The notes beneath the pieces are model-generated. The model was given only the letters and a program-made list of their open reading frames with translations, did not search any database and was not told the origin of the DNA. A stretch of DNA of 36,252 nucleotides from Selenomonadaceae bacterium (GTDB taxonomy: Bacteria > Bacillota > Negativicutes > Selenomonadales > Selenomonadaceae): the NCBI GenBank assembly GCA_017549815.1, contig JAFYNH010000082.1, positions 1 to 36,252 on the forward strand, read 5' to 3'. The position numbers were made by a program, and so were the translations under genes. Position 1 is the first letter of the stretch; every line of letters starts with the position of its first letter. Positions 1 to 6,716 of this stretch are shown in pieces.

Positions 1-67
1 ATATATATATAATGTTATTTGACTGTCCTATGATTTTTAACCTCCACGATACAATTATTTGAGCAAT

Positions 68-115
68 GAAAACGTTTCGATGCCCCTCTTAAACACTCAT
101 TATCGGAACGTTTTC
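68..115. repeat. Inverted repeat upstream of the peptide island
   Basis: GAAAACGTTTCGAT (68-81) is matched by ATCGGAACGTTTTC (102-115), a 14-bp inverted repeat with one mismatch and a 20-nt loop. It lies directly before the first small gene. It could be the terminator of a gene left of the window (a short T run is in the right arm) or an operator. The first 60 bases are AT-rich, beginning with an AT dinucleotide run, and hold no gene I can support. Confidence 0.5.
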
Positions 116-144
116 CTGCTTATAGCTTGAAAGGAATAAAAGTT

Positions 145-474
145 ATGTCGAAGATATTAGATTTTAAAGCGATAGTAGACGATAGTAATTATTTGGGCAA
201 AGGGATAATCGAAAGTATATTGGACTACAAATTTTTGAACAAAATAGATTCGAGTCTCAGCGTTTACAATGATTTTGATGAATTAAGGGCGATAGTTAAG
301 TCCGAATACGCCAAATATGGTATAAACACGATTATTTACGGTCGTCGCGGTAATGAATACTATAATGGGACTGAAAAAATCGGCAGGAACGAGTTATTGG
401 AGCTGATAAAGTCGCAAACAGGTTCTGAATTAGAAATAGAGCCGTACTTGGAAGAAAATTTCATATGGGAATAA
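145..474 (+). CDS. Small hypothetical protein with the island's Y-x-N-G core motif but no GG leader
   Basis: A 109-residue soluble acidic protein of unknown function. I chose the ATG at 145 over an in-frame TTG at 127 because AAGGA (131-135) sits 9 nt upstream of it. The segment at residues ~60-95 (GIN..., GNEYYNG, then an I-x-R-N-E-L helix) aligns by eye with the C-terminal core of the GG-leader peptide at 2830-3192 (GIE..., NKYYLNG, I-T-Q-E-E-A). It is therefore probably a leaderless relative of those peptides, for example an immunity or partner protein. That role is inference. The N-terminus has no double-glycine site, signal peptide or membrane segment. A terminator follows at once. Confidence 0.7.
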   Translation: MSKILDFKAIVDDSNYLGKGIIESILDYKFLNKIDSSLSVYNDFDELRAIVKSEYAKYGINTIIYGRRGNEYYNGTEKIGRNELLELIKSQTGSELEIEPYLEENFIWE

Positions 475-481
475 AAAAAAT

Positions 482-510
482 CCCTTCGGCACGCGGTCGT
501 AGGGTTTTTT
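482..510 (+). terminator. Rho-independent terminator
   Basis: CCCT/AGGG outer stem with inner CG pairs, followed by TTTTTT. It directly abuts the next promoter. Confidence 0.75.
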
Positions 511-512
511 CG

Positions 513-541
513 TTGACTGCTGAATATTTTTTTGCTAAAGT
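513..541 (+). promoter_or_regulatory. Sigma-70 promoter of the MqsA-like gene
   Basis: TTGACT (513-518), 17-bp spacer, TAAAGT (536-541). The spacer is T-rich before TGC, as in all the island promoters. Confidence 0.75.
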
Positions 542-558
542 ATGTTCGAGGTGGTTAT

Positions 559-822
559 ATGGAAAACACAAAGATTCACCATATAACAGGCGAGATACTC
601 TATCGAGACGTTAAACAAGCCGAGTATACATATAAAGAGAAACGAATAACAGTTGACCAGCCCGGTTGGTATCCGAAAAGAGATGATTATACCGATGACG
701 ACGTAATTTTATCACAAGATGACATGGCGGCTACCGATTATGCATTAGAAATAATGAAAGAGCGGCATGAAAGGTATTTGGCGGAGCAAAATCAAGAATT
801 GGGCAATGTAGCGTTTGCATAA
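559..822 (+). CDS. MqsA-like antitoxin N-terminal domain protein (no HTH)
   Basis: 87 residues. The start is the ATG at 559, preceded by AGGTGG (549-554); the longer TTG frame would begin inside the -35/-10 spacer. The pattern G-E-x-L-x-R-D-V, YTYK, ITVDQPGWYP, then a DDM...ALE helix recalls the N-terminal domain of MqsA/YgiT-family antitoxins. In that family a C-terminal XRE helix-turn-helix normally follows; here the protein stops before it, and the zinc cysteines of classical MqsA are absent. No MqsR-type toxin is adjacent. It shares the island promoter type but not the peptide leader RNA. Family assignment is from pattern memory and moderate. Confidence 0.6.
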   Translation: MENTKIHHITGEILYRDVKQAEYTYKEKRITVDQPGWYPKRDDYTDDDVILSQDDMAATDYALEIMKERHERYLAEQNQELGNVAFA

Positions 823-834
823 TAAATAAAAAAT

Positions 835-862
835 CACTTCGGCGAGTGTAGGAGTGTTTTTT
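835..862 (+). terminator. Rho-independent terminator
   Basis: CACT (835-838) pairs with AGTG (853-856), followed by six T. It sits 3 nt before the next -35 box. Confidence 0.65.
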
Positions 863-864
863 CT

Positions 865-893
865 TTGACAGAACAAAATTTTTTTGCTAGACT
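865..893 (+). promoter_or_regulatory. Sigma-70 promoter, peptide cassette 1
   Basis: TTGACA (865-870), 17 bp, TAGACT (888-893). A leader RNA conserved among the cassettes follows: TTGTAAC..GGAATTT..GACGTATAAA.., then AAGGAG. Confidence 0.8.
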
Positions 894-953
894 TGTAACT
901 AAAAGGAATTTGAGACGTATAAAGGACAGAAAATAGAAAGGAGACTGATAAAA

Positions 954-1148
954 ATGGCAACACGTGAGGAAAACATTAAGAAAATCAATGACGAACTCGA
1001 AAAGATGAGCGACAAAGAACTCGAACAAGTCGCGGGCGGAGCTTATGATCAAACAGCTGATTTCAAATGGTATAACAATGTCTATAATACGTATAGTCTT
1101 AACAGTAGAAAAATCTCTCAAGAGATGACCGAAGCCGGTTTGAAATAG
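954..1148 (+). CDS. Double-glycine leader peptide 1 (64 aa)
   Basis: The precursor has a 29-residue leader beginning MATREENIKKIN and ending VAGG, the cleavage site type recognised by C39 peptidase-containing ABC exporters (established for GG-leader bacteriocins). The predicted core is 35 residues, Tyr/Asn-rich and cysteine-free. It retains a short Y-S-L-N-S-x-x-I-S motif, matching YYLNG-x-x-I-T in the peptide at 2830. AAGGAG at 938-943 precedes the ATG by 10 nt. It has its own promoter and terminator. Cleavage, export and activity are inference; no exporter is in the window. Confidence 0.85.
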   Translation: MATREENIKKINDELEKMSDKELEQVAGGAYDQTADFKWYNNVYNTYSLNSRKISQEMTEAGLK

Positions 1149-1180
1149 TAAAAAAAAACTCGTCTCGGCATTAAAAAAAG

Positions 1181-1207
1181 CCCTTCGGAATATGTCGGAG
1201 GGTTTTT
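1181..1207 (+). terminator. Rho-independent terminator, cassette 1
   Basis: CCCTTCG/CGGAGGG stem (one G-U pair), 8-nt loop, then TTTTT. Confidence 0.85.
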
Positions 1208-1209
1208 CG

Positions 1210-1238
1210 TTGACAGAATAAAATTTTTCTGCTAGATT
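1210..1238 (+). promoter_or_regulatory. Sigma-70 promoter, peptide cassette 2
   Basis: TTGACA (1210-1215), 17 bp, TAGATT (1233-1238), 2 nt after the T tract of the preceding terminator. Confidence 0.85.
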
Positions 1239-1298
1239 TGTAACGAAACGGAATTTAAGACGTATAAATGACAGAAAACAGAAAGGAGAAAGATAAAA

Positions 1299-1646
1299 AT
1301 GGCAACACGCGAGGAAAACATAAAAAAAATCAACGTGGAACTCGAAAAGCTCACCGATGAGGAACTTGACCAAGTTGCAGGCGGCTCATGGTTTATTACG
1401 GAGGAACAGGCAAAAATGTCAGGTCTTACGTTGAAAAAAGAGGATGGATCGCCCGGGAGTTTCGGTTATCTTTGGAATACAGGCGATTATTACTGGAATG
1501 GAAAAAAACTTTCATTGACAGATGCCTACAATGTAACGTATTTCGTGAAATGGAATGGTAGACAGCCGAATTCTCTTGACGAAGCAAACAATTATGCTTC
1601 GGAAACCAGGGGCGTTCATCAAAAAGATGAAATGGAATGGTATTGA
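1299..1646 (+). CDS. Double-glycine leader peptide 2 (115 aa)
   Basis: Same 29-residue leader ending in VAGG, then an 86-residue core starting SWFITEEQA. The core holds a block nearly identical in the next two genes (LTLKKEDGSPGSFGYLW, NTGDYYWNG) followed by a divergent tail ending EMEWY. It has no cysteine, so lanthionine or disulfide chemistry is unlikely. SD GAAAGGAG, ATG at 1299. An upstream ATG in the leader RNA is out of frame here, which supports the MATREEN start for the whole family. The 3' end is partly duplicated after the stop (see repeat). Likely a secreted peptide of unknown action. Confidence 0.87.
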   Translation: MATREENIKKINVELEKLTDEELDQVAGGSWFITEEQAKMSGLTLKKEDGSPGSFGYLWNTGDYYWNGKKLSLTDAYNVTYFVKWNGRQPNSLDEANNYASETRGVHQKDEMEWY

Positions 1647-1690
1647 AGAAGCAAACAATTATGCTTTGTAAACCGGGAGCGTTCATTAAA
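1581..1690 (+). repeat. Imperfect 67-bp tandem duplication of a peptide gene tail
   Basis: GAAGCAAACAATTATGCTT at 1581 recurs at 1648, and similarity continues about 40 bp (AAACC.GG.GCGTTCAT..AAA). The first copy is coding; the second lies after the TGA at 1644-1646. It is a footprint of slippage or recombination at the 3' end of a cassette. Confidence 0.85.
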
Positions 1691-1722
1691 AGTAATAAAA
1701 TCGTTTGTAGAGCTAAGAAAAG

Positions 1723-1748
1723 CCCTTCGGAGTGATTCGGAGGGTTTT
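1723..1748 (+). terminator. Rho-independent terminator, cassette 2
   Basis: CCCTTCGG...TTCGGAGGG stem-loop followed by TTTT. Confidence 0.8.
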
Positions 1749-1752
1749 CGCA

Positions 1753-1781
1753 TTGACGGCGGAAAATTTTTCTGCTAAACT
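1753..1781 (+). promoter_or_regulatory. Sigma-70 promoter, peptide cassette 3
   Basis: TTGACG (1753-1758), 17 bp, TAAACT (1776-1781). Confidence 0.8.
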
Positions 1782-1841
1782 TGTAACGAAACGGAATTTA
1801 AGACGTATAAAGGAATGAAAACGGAAAGGAGAAAGATAAAA

Positions 1842-2171
1842 ATGGCAACACGCGAAGAAAATCTTAAAAAAATCAACACGGAACTCGAAAAGCTCACCGA
1901 TGATGAACTTGATCAAGTGGCAGGCGGCTCGTGGTATATTAAGGAGAAAGATGCAAAACTCGCAGGTATTACGTTGAAAAAAGAGGATGGATCGCCCGGG
2001 AGTTTCGGTTATCTTTGGAATACAGGCGATTATTACTGGAATGGAGAAAAAATTAAACGTAAAGATGCCTACGCTGTAATGTATTTTGTGAAATGGAATG
2101 GTAGACAGCCTAGTTCTCTTGAAGAAGCAAAAAAATATTTTGGCGATGCTGGAGCCTTGCCGTTGAAATAG
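1842..2171 (+). CDS. Double-glycine leader peptide 3 (109 aa)
   Basis: Leader MATREENLKKIN...VAGG (29 residues), then an 80-residue core beginning SWYIKEKDA. The central block (ITLKKEDGSPGSFGYLW, YYWNG) and KWNGRQPSS are shared with its neighbours; the tail ends GALPLK. I chose the ATG at 1842. An in-frame ATG at 1815 would add nine residues encoded by the conserved leader RNA including the SD itself (AAAGGAGAA), so it is not a likely start. No cysteine. Probably an exported product of the same family. Confidence 0.86.
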   Translation: MATREENLKKINTELEKLTDDELDQVAGGSWYIKEKDAKLAGITLKKEDGSPGSFGYLWNTGDYYWNGEKIKRKDAYAVMYFVKWNGRQPSSLEEAKKYFGDAGALPLK

Positions 2172-2211
2172 TAACCAAGAATAATAAAATCGTTTGTAGA
2201 GCTAAGAAAAG

Positions 2212-2237
2212 CCCTTCGGCGTATGTCGGAGGGTTTT
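2212..2237 (+). terminator. Rho-independent terminator, cassette 3
   Basis: CCCTTCG...CGGAGGG stem then TTTT. The 35 bp before it (AATAAAATCGTTTGTAGAGC...) are nearly identical to those before the cassette 2 terminator. Confidence 0.8.
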
Positions 2238-2241
2238 CGTG

Positions 2242-2270
2242 TTGACGGAGCAAAATTTTTATACTAAACT
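2242..2270 (+). promoter_or_regulatory. Sigma-70 promoter, peptide cassette 4
   Basis: TTGACG (2242-2247), 17 bp, TAAACT (2265-2270). Confidence 0.8.
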
Positions 2271-2330
2271 TGTAACGAAATGCGATTCACGACGTATAAG
2301 CGGCAGAAAACAAATTGGAGGTTGATAAAA

Positions 2331-2675
2331 ATGGCAACACGCGAAGAAAATATCAAAAAAATCAACACGGAACTCGAAAAGCTCACCGATGAGGAACTTG
2401 ACCAAGTGGTAGGCGGCTCGTGGTATATTACGGAGGAACAGGCAAAAAAGTCAGGTCTTACGTTGAAAAAAGAGGATGGATCGCCCGGGAGTTTCGGTTA
2501 TCTTTGGAATACAGGCGATTATTACTGGAATGGAGAAAAACTTTCACCTTCAGATGCCTGCCATGTAATATATTTCGTGAAATGTAATGGTAGACAGCCT
2601 AGTTCTATTAAAGAGGCAAATGAATATTATGCCGATGATAGAGATGATGATGTGGGATTTGAATTGGCCATTTAA
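2331..2675 (+). CDS. Double-glycine leader peptide 4 (114 aa)
   Basis: The leader is identical to the family except for VVGG in place of VAGG at the processing site. The core has 85 residues: SWYITEEQA, the shared LTLKKEDGSPGSFGYLW and YYWNG blocks, and two cysteines (DACHVIYF and VKCNG) that its sisters lack, which could form a disulfide. The tail is acidic (DDRDDD). ATG at 2331 with TTGGAGGT upstream; an in-frame ATG at 2280 lies within the conserved untranslated leader. Unknown activity. Confidence 0.86.
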   Translation: MATREENIKKINTELEKLTDEELDQVVGGSWYITEEQAKKSGLTLKKEDGSPGSFGYLWNTGDYYWNGEKLSPSDACHVIYFVKCNGRQPSSIKEANEYYADDRDDDVGFELAI

Positions 2676-2710
2676 GATAATTGATAAAATCTTTTTAACA
2701 GCTAAAAAAG

Positions 2711-2736
2711 CCCTTCGGAGTGATTCGGAGGGTTTT
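2711..2736 (+). terminator. Rho-independent terminator, cassette 4
   Basis: CCCTTCGG...TTCGGAGGG then TTTT, same sequence class as cassette 2. Confidence 0.8.
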
Positions 2737-2740
2737 CGCA

Positions 2741-2769
2741 TTGACGCAGGAAAATTTTTTTGCTAAAGT
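2741..2769 (+). promoter_or_regulatory. Sigma-70 promoter, peptide cassette 5
   Basis: TTGACG (2741-2746), 17 bp, TAAAGT (2764-2769). Confidence 0.8.
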
Positions 2770-2829
2770 TGTAACGAAAAGGAATTTAAGACGTATAAAG
2801 GAATGAAAACAGAAAGGAGAAAGATAAAA

Positions 2830-3192
2830 ATGGCAACACGTGAGGAAAACATTAAAAAAATCAATATGGAGCTCGAAAAGCTCACCGATGAGGAACTTGA
2901 CGGAGTGGCAGGCGGAAATTGCTACCAAATGGCAGATGACAGCCGCTTTCTTAACAGTTTGAATGGCTCGTGTGACCGTTACGGTGCTACGAAGATATTT
3001 TTGGAAATAGTTAATTACAAAGAGATTCGGAAGGCGTGGTCGCAAGTAGGTATTGAAGCACACATAAAGACTTATACGACAGGAGAAAACAAGTATTATC
3101 TTAACGGGCAAGAAATAACGCAGGAAGAGGCGCGTCAGCACGCAATGAAAGTTACGGGGCATTATATGAGCGAATCCGAATGGAACTGGTAA
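2830..3192 (+). CDS. Double-glycine leader peptide 5 (120 aa)
   Basis: Leader MATREENIKKIN...GVAGG (29 residues) and a 91-residue core that differs from peptides 2-4. It starts NCYQMADDS, has two cysteines (NCYQ, GSCDRY), a predicted helix (FLEIVNYKEIRKAW) and the shared NKYYLNGQEIT motif, and ends SEWNW. ATG at 2830; the in-frame ATG at 2803 is part of the conserved leader RNA. It links the family to the leaderless protein at 145-474. Function unknown. Confidence 0.86.
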   Translation: MATREENIKKINMELEKLTDEELDGVAGGNCYQMADDSRFLNSLNGSCDRYGATKIFLEIVNYKEIRKAWSQVGIEAHIKTYTTGENKYYLNGQEITQEEARQHAMKVTGHYMSESEWNW

Positions 3193-3220
3193 AAAAAAAT
3201 CGTCTCGGCTAACAAAAACG

Positions 3221-3250
3221 CGGCGGACGGTCGCAATCGATGATAAAAAG
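3221..3250 (+). repeat. 30-bp repeat before a terminator (second copy 3765-3793)
   Basis: CGGCGGACGGTCGCAATC followed by [GA]ATGATAAAAA occurs at 3221-3250 and again at 3765-3793, each time just upstream of a CCCTTCGG terminator. It adds to the evidence that cassette ends are copied as units. Confidence 0.85.
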
Positions 3251-3278
3251 CCCTTCGGCATAATGTCGGAGGGTTTTT
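3251..3278 (+). terminator. Rho-independent terminator, cassette 5
   Basis: CCCTTCGGCATAATGTCGGAGGG-type hairpin followed by TTTTT. Confidence 0.85.
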
Positions 3279-3281
3279 ACG

Positions 3282-3310
3282 TTGACAGAATAAAATTTTT
3301 TTGCTAGGCT
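3282..3310 (+). promoter_or_regulatory. Sigma-70 promoter, Nif11-leader cassette
   Basis: TTGACA (3282-3287), 17 bp, TAGGCT (3305-3310), followed by the same leader RNA as the MATREEN genes. Confidence 0.8.
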
Positions 3311-3370
3311 TGTAACGAAATGGAATTTAAGACGTATAAAGGAATGAAAACAGAAAGGAGAATGATAAAA

Positions 3371-3736
3371 ATGAAAGGTTTCAAGGAATTTAAGGCAAGA
3401 ATGGAAAGTGACGAGGCATTTAGGGAGAAATTCAGAGATGTTAAGGACGAAGAGCAACTTTTGGCACTTACGCGTGCTGAAGGTTACGACGTTGAAATTC
3501 TCGACGAAGAAGACCTCGACGTAGTTGCAGGCGGAGCTAATGCTGCAGATAATTTCAAAAAAGTATCTGATACAGCGGAAAATGAAGTCAGCAACGCATT
3601 TAATAGAGGAGTTAATAACATTGGAAATGCAATAGGCAATTTGAAAAAGGATATTGTTAGAAGTACATCTGTACCTAAAGTTGTAATTGAAACGGCAGCA
3701 GCGAAAGTTTTGCAATATGTACGTTGGTTGTTTTAA
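3371..3736 (+). CDS. Nif11-type leader peptide (121 aa)
   Basis: The N-terminus (MKGFKEFKARMESDEAFREK..., LLALTRAEGYDVEIL, DEEDLDVVAGG) is a Nif11-like leader, known from lanthipeptide and other RiPP precursors, ending in AGG at residues 53-55. The 66-residue core is Ala/Asn/Val-rich, cysteine-free and partly amphipathic (FNRGVNNIGNAIGNLKK). SD GAAAGGAG, ATG at 3371; an in-frame ATG at 3320 lies in the leader RNA shared with the MATREEN cassettes. The same control region thus drives two unrelated leader classes. No modification enzyme is seen nearby. Confidence 0.85.
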   Translation: MKGFKEFKARMESDEAFREKFRDVKDEEQLLALTRAEGYDVEILDEEDLDVVAGGANAADNFKKVSDTAENEVSNAFNRGVNNIGNAIGNLKKDIVRSTSVPKVVIETAAAKVLQYVRWLF

Positions 3737-3796
3737 GTAAAAAAAAAGTTCACGAGGCTCAAAAGGCGGCGGACGGTCGCAATCAATGATAAAAAA

Positions 3797-3828
3797 CCCT
3801 TCGGCGGAGGTTGTCGGAGGGTTTTTTT
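3797..3828 (+). terminator. Rho-independent terminator closing the island
   Basis: CCCTTCG (3797-3803) pairs with CGGAGGG, then seven T (3822-3828). Confidence 0.85.
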
Positions 3829-3838
3829 GTGTTATAAT
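3811..3838 (+). promoter_or_regulatory. Probable promoter of tsaC-glyA-PAP2
   Basis: A perfect TATAAT at 3833-3838 with TTGTCG (3811-3816) 16 bp upstream, inside the 3' arm of the island terminator. The SD AAGGGAGG lies at 3846-3853. Confidence 0.6.
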
Positions 3839-3861
3839 GAATTACAAGGGAGGATTTGGAA

Positions 3862-4479
3862 TTGCAGACAGAAATATTGCAGCCGACTGAAAAAAATTTG
3901 TTACGAGCGTCAGAAATGATAAAGCGTGGCGAACTTGTAGCATTTCCGACAGAAACAGTCTACGGATTAGGAGCGGATGGGCTAAATGTCGAAGCTTGCA
4001 GGAAAATATTCATTGCGAAGGGCAGACCGAGTGATAAACCGCTAAGTTTGCACGTAGCTAGCCTAGAAATGGTAGAACAAGTTGCGCAAGTCTCCGCGCA
4101 GGCAGAAAAATTATTTGAAAGGTTTTGTCCCGGAGCCTTGACGATAATATTGCCAAAGAATAAAATTGTGCCCGACTTCGTGACGAGCGGGCGATCGAGC
4201 GTTGGGATAAGGTTTCCGGCAAATGAAGTAGCCATTTCGCTGATAAGGCTGTCAGGAACGCCGATAGCGGCACCGAGCGCGAATTTATCGAACTTACCGC
4301 CGCCAAAGACTGCGCGGGAGGTTTTAGAAAATTTATCTGGACGAGTGGAGATAATTTTAGACGGCGGGCGATGCGAATTCGGGATTTCGTCAACGATAAT
4401 CGATTTAACGACATCGGAGCCGCAAATCTTACGTCACGGAGCGATTTCGGCAGAAAAAATAATGGAGGTCTTAAAATGA
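3862..4479 (+). CDS. tsaC: L-threonylcarbamoyladenylate synthase (TsaC/Sua5/YrdC family)
   Basis: Makes threonylcarbamoyl-AMP from threonine, bicarbonate and ATP, the first step of the tRNA t6A37 modification. 205 residues, the short TsaC length without the Sua5 C-terminal domain. Visible motifs: TETVYGLG (~30-37), K-G-R-P-S-D-K-P (53-60; the KxR..K nucleotide/substrate site) and APSAN. The start is uncertain: TTG at 3862 lies 8 nt from the AGGGAGG SD, whereas TTG at 3856 is only 2 nt away. It is first gene of an operon; its TGA overlaps the glyA ATG (ATGA, 4476-4479), suggesting translational coupling. Confidence 0.92.
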   Translation: MQTEILQPTEKNLLRASEMIKRGELVAFPTETVYGLGADGLNVEACRKIFIAKGRPSDKPLSLHVASLEMVEQVAQVSAQAEKLFERFCPGALTIILPKNKIVPDFVTSGRSSVGIRFPANEVAISLIRLSGTPIAAPSANLSNLPPPKTAREVLENLSGRVEIILDGGRCEFGISSTIIDLTTSEPQILRHGAISAEKIMEVLK

Positions 4480-5717
4480 ACTTGAATGAAGGCATGAATA
4501 AGGACGCAGAACTGTTTGCGGCGGTAGAAAATGAATTGAATCGTCAGCGCAACAAATTGGAGCTAATCGCGTCGGAAAATATCGTAAGCAAGGCGGTAAT
4601 GGAGGCGCAAGGCTCGGTTTTAACGAACAAATACGCGGAAGGTTATCCTAGCAAAAGATATTACGGCGGTTGCGAATTCGTAGACGTAGCGGAGCAGTTG
4701 GCTATAGATCGTGCAAAGAAGCTTTTTAACTGCGCATATGCAAATGTACAGCCGCATTCTGGCGCACAGGCGAATACAGCGGTATATTTTGCGCTTGCGA
4801 AGCCCGGCGATACGATAATGGGCATGAATTTAACGGACGGCGGTCATTTGACGCACGGATCGCCCGTAAATTTGAGCGGGAAGTATTTTAATATCGTTCC
4901 ATACGGAGTAAGTCGCGAAACAGAGACGATAGACTATGATGAACTGGAAAAAACGGCTTTTGAGTGCAAACCGCGCATAATAGTAGCTGGCGCGTCGGCA
5001 TATTCGCGGATAATAGACTTTGAACGGCTTGCAGACACGGCAAAAAAGGTCGGAGCGTATTTAATGGTTGATATGGCGCACATAGCGGGGCTTGTAGCGG
5101 CTGGATTGCATCCAAGTCCGTTGCCCTATGCTGATGTAGTGACTTCGACGACGCATAAAACGCTTAGAGGACCTCGCGGCGGCTTGATTTTGTGCAACGA
5201 TGCGGAATTTGGCAAGCAATTCAACAAAGCAATCTTTCCCGGCACACAGGGAGGACCTTTAATGCACGTAATAGCGGCAAAAGCTGTTGCATTTTTCGAG
5301 GCATTACAGCCCGAATTCAAGGAATATGCCGCGCAGATTATCAAAAACGCTAAGATATTGGCTGAAACGTTGACAGCGGACGGATTTAGGATAGTAAGTG
5401 GCGGCACGGACAATCATTTAATGCTGGTTGACTTGACGAGCAAGAATATAACTGGCAAAGAGGCGCAAAACGTGCTTGACGAGGTAAATATTACTGCGAA
5501 CAAGAATACAATCCCGTTTGAGCCGCGCAGTCCGTTTGTTACGAGTGGATTAAGGCTTGGAAGTCCTGCATTGACGACACGCGGCTTTAAAGAAGCGGAC
5601 ATGAAGGAAGTTGCCGACATAATCGCGCTTGTACTCAACAATCCGAGCGATGAAGGCAAAAAAATAGAAGCGCGGGCAAGAGTCGCCGCCCTCTGCGAAA
5701 AATATCCGCTTTATTAA
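4476..5717 (+). CDS. glyA: Serine hydroxymethyltransferase
   Basis: PLP enzyme interconverting serine and glycine with tetrahydrofolate; the main cellular source of one-carbon units. 413 residues, normal for bacterial GlyA. The PLP Schiff-base lysine is K228 in [23 protein letters not shown] near the N-terminus and YPSKRYYGG are diagnostic. The reading frame is open further upstream to 4371, but the ATG at 4476 has GGAGG 7 nt upstream and matches the family N-terminus. It overlaps tsaC by 4 nt and is followed 11 nt later by the PAP2 gene. Confidence 0.97.
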   Translation: MNLNEGMNKDAELFAAVENELNRQRNKLELIASENIVSKAVMEAQGSVLTNKYAEGYPSKRYYGGCEFVDVAEQLAIDRAKKLFNCAYANVQPHSGAQANTAVYFALAKPGDTIMGMNLTDGGHLTHGSPVNLSGKYFNIVPYGVSRETETIDYDELEKTAFECKPRIIVAGASAYSRIIDFERLADTAKKVGAYLMVDMAHIAGLVAAGLHPSPLPYADVVTSTTHKTLRGPRGGLILCNDAEFGKQFNKAIFPGTQGGPLMHVIAAKAVAFFEALQPEFKEYAAQIIKNAKILAETLTADGFRIVSGGTDNHLMLVDLTSKNITGKEAQNVLDEVNITANKNTIPFEPRSPFVTSGLRLGSPALTTRGFKEADMKEVADIIALVLNNPSDEGKKIEARARVAALCEKYPLY

Positions 5718-5728
5718 GGAGTTTTGAT

Positions 5729-6673
5729 GTGGATATAGACTATCTGATATTTTTGCAGGGAATACGCGAGGATTATGGCGGGGAAGGCTTATTTACGCTG
5801 ATTTCAGCCCTGCCGAAGAGTGCATTAACGGCGGCGATACCTGCGATATTGTATTGGTGTTTCAACAAGCAGGCTGGGATATTTATTTTATTCAATGCGA
5901 CGTGCGGGCGAGTGATAAACGAGCTGATAAAGGGGACATTCTGCGTATATCGTCCTTGGATAAGGGAAGCGGAGTTAATTCCGTCGTCTGAGTCGTTAAA
6001 AGAGGCGTCGAGCTTTTCATTTCCGAGCGGGCACACGCAATTTACGACGGCAGTTTATGGCGGGTTTGCATTTTTCTACAGAAAAGTTTTACCGACGCTG
6101 GTAATTGGAATTTTTGGCTTGATAGTGTTGTCGGTAGCGTTCAGTCGGAATTTTTTGGGAGTTCATACGCCACAAGACGTTTTAATCGCGATAATTTATT
6201 CAATCGGGCTGTTTTACGTAGCGGAAAAGCTTTTTATATGGATAGGCAAGGACAAAGAGCGTCGATTGATATTTTTTATAGGCGGACTGATAATCTGCGC
6301 GGTGATTTTCCTGTATTTATACTACAAACCTTATCCGGAAGATATTTTGAATGGGAAATTGATAGTAGACCCGTTGAAAGCGCGAGCAGATGCATTTGAT
6401 GCGCTTGGATTTGGTTTAGCATTCTTTTTAGGCTGGTTTCTTGAGCAAAAGTTTATAAATTTCAAGATAAAAGTATCGAACAAGGACAGATTATGGCGAG
6501 TGATAATAGGATTTGGGATTTTAGGTGTGATAGCGGTTATAATTTATCCTTTGATTAAAGTTTTCTTGAGTATAGAGGCATACAAGTTCTTCAAAGCGTT
6601 TTTACCGTTCTTTTCGATACTTTTTATAATCCCGTTGATATTTACGAAGGTTGAACAGCGATTTAAGCGTTAA
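5729..6673 (+). CDS. PAP2-family membrane phosphatase
   Basis: 314-residue integral membrane protein with several hydrophobic segments. It carries the three PAP2 acid-phosphatase motifs: K68-x6-R75-P76 (KGTFCVYRP), PSGH (99-102) and SR-x4-GVH-x3-D (139-150). Members dephosphorylate lipid phosphates such as undecaprenyl diphosphate or phosphatidyl phosphates; the substrate cannot be told from sequence. After the catalytic half there is an extra C-terminal hydrophobic region (~170-310). GTG start at 5729 with AAGGAG 7 nt upstream; an overlapping ATG hits a stop at once. Last gene of the tsaC-glyA operon. Confidence 0.9.
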   Translation: MDIDYLIFLQGIREDYGGEGLFTLISALPKSALTAAIPAILYWCFNKQAGIFILFNATCGRVINELIKGTFCVYRPWIREAELIPSSESLKEASSFSFPSGHTQFTTAVYGGFAFFYRKVLPTLVIGIFGLIVLSVAFSRNFLGVHTPQDVLIAIIYSIGLFYVAEKLFIWIGKDKERRLIFFIGGLIICAVIFLYLYYKPYPEDILNGKLIVDPLKARADAFDALGFGLAFFLGWFLEQKFINFKIKVSNKDRLWRVIIGFGILGVIAVIIYPLIKVFLSIEAYKFFKAFLPFFSILFIIPLIFTKVEQRFKR

Positions 6674-6679
6674 AGAGCA

Positions 6680-6711
6680 AAAAAAATCCCTCCGCCGCAT
6701 TTGACGGAGGG
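6680..6711. terminator. Bidirectional terminator between PAP2 and nrdD
   Basis: CCCTCCG (6688-6694) pairs with CGGAGGG (6705-6711). On the - strand it is followed by A then a run of eight T, a strong terminator for nrdD. The + strand T tract is weak. Confidence 0.85.
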
Positions 6712-6716
6712 TTAAT

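Noticed and set aside
1815-1841. In-frame upstream start giving an MKTERRKIK extension to some peptides (also 2280, 2803, 3320)
   Set aside because: The segment contains the SD itself, is out of frame or lacks a start in sister genes, and is conserved as RNA rather than protein.
865-3340. Regularly spaced repeats that might suggest a CRISPR array
   Set aside because: Repeat units are promoters, leaders and terminators of 400-500-bp cassettes with coding inserts, not short direct repeats with ~30-bp spacers.
834-3715. Several open frames on the - strand opposite the peptide genes (e.g. 834-1373, 2695-3261, 3209-3715)
   Set aside because: They run antisense through the repeated promoters, leaders and terminators, resemble each other only because the DNA is repeated, and have no SD.
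4371-4475. Longer N-terminus for GlyA
   Set aside because: It overlaps tsaC coding sequence; the ATG at 4476 has a good SD and matches the family N-terminus.
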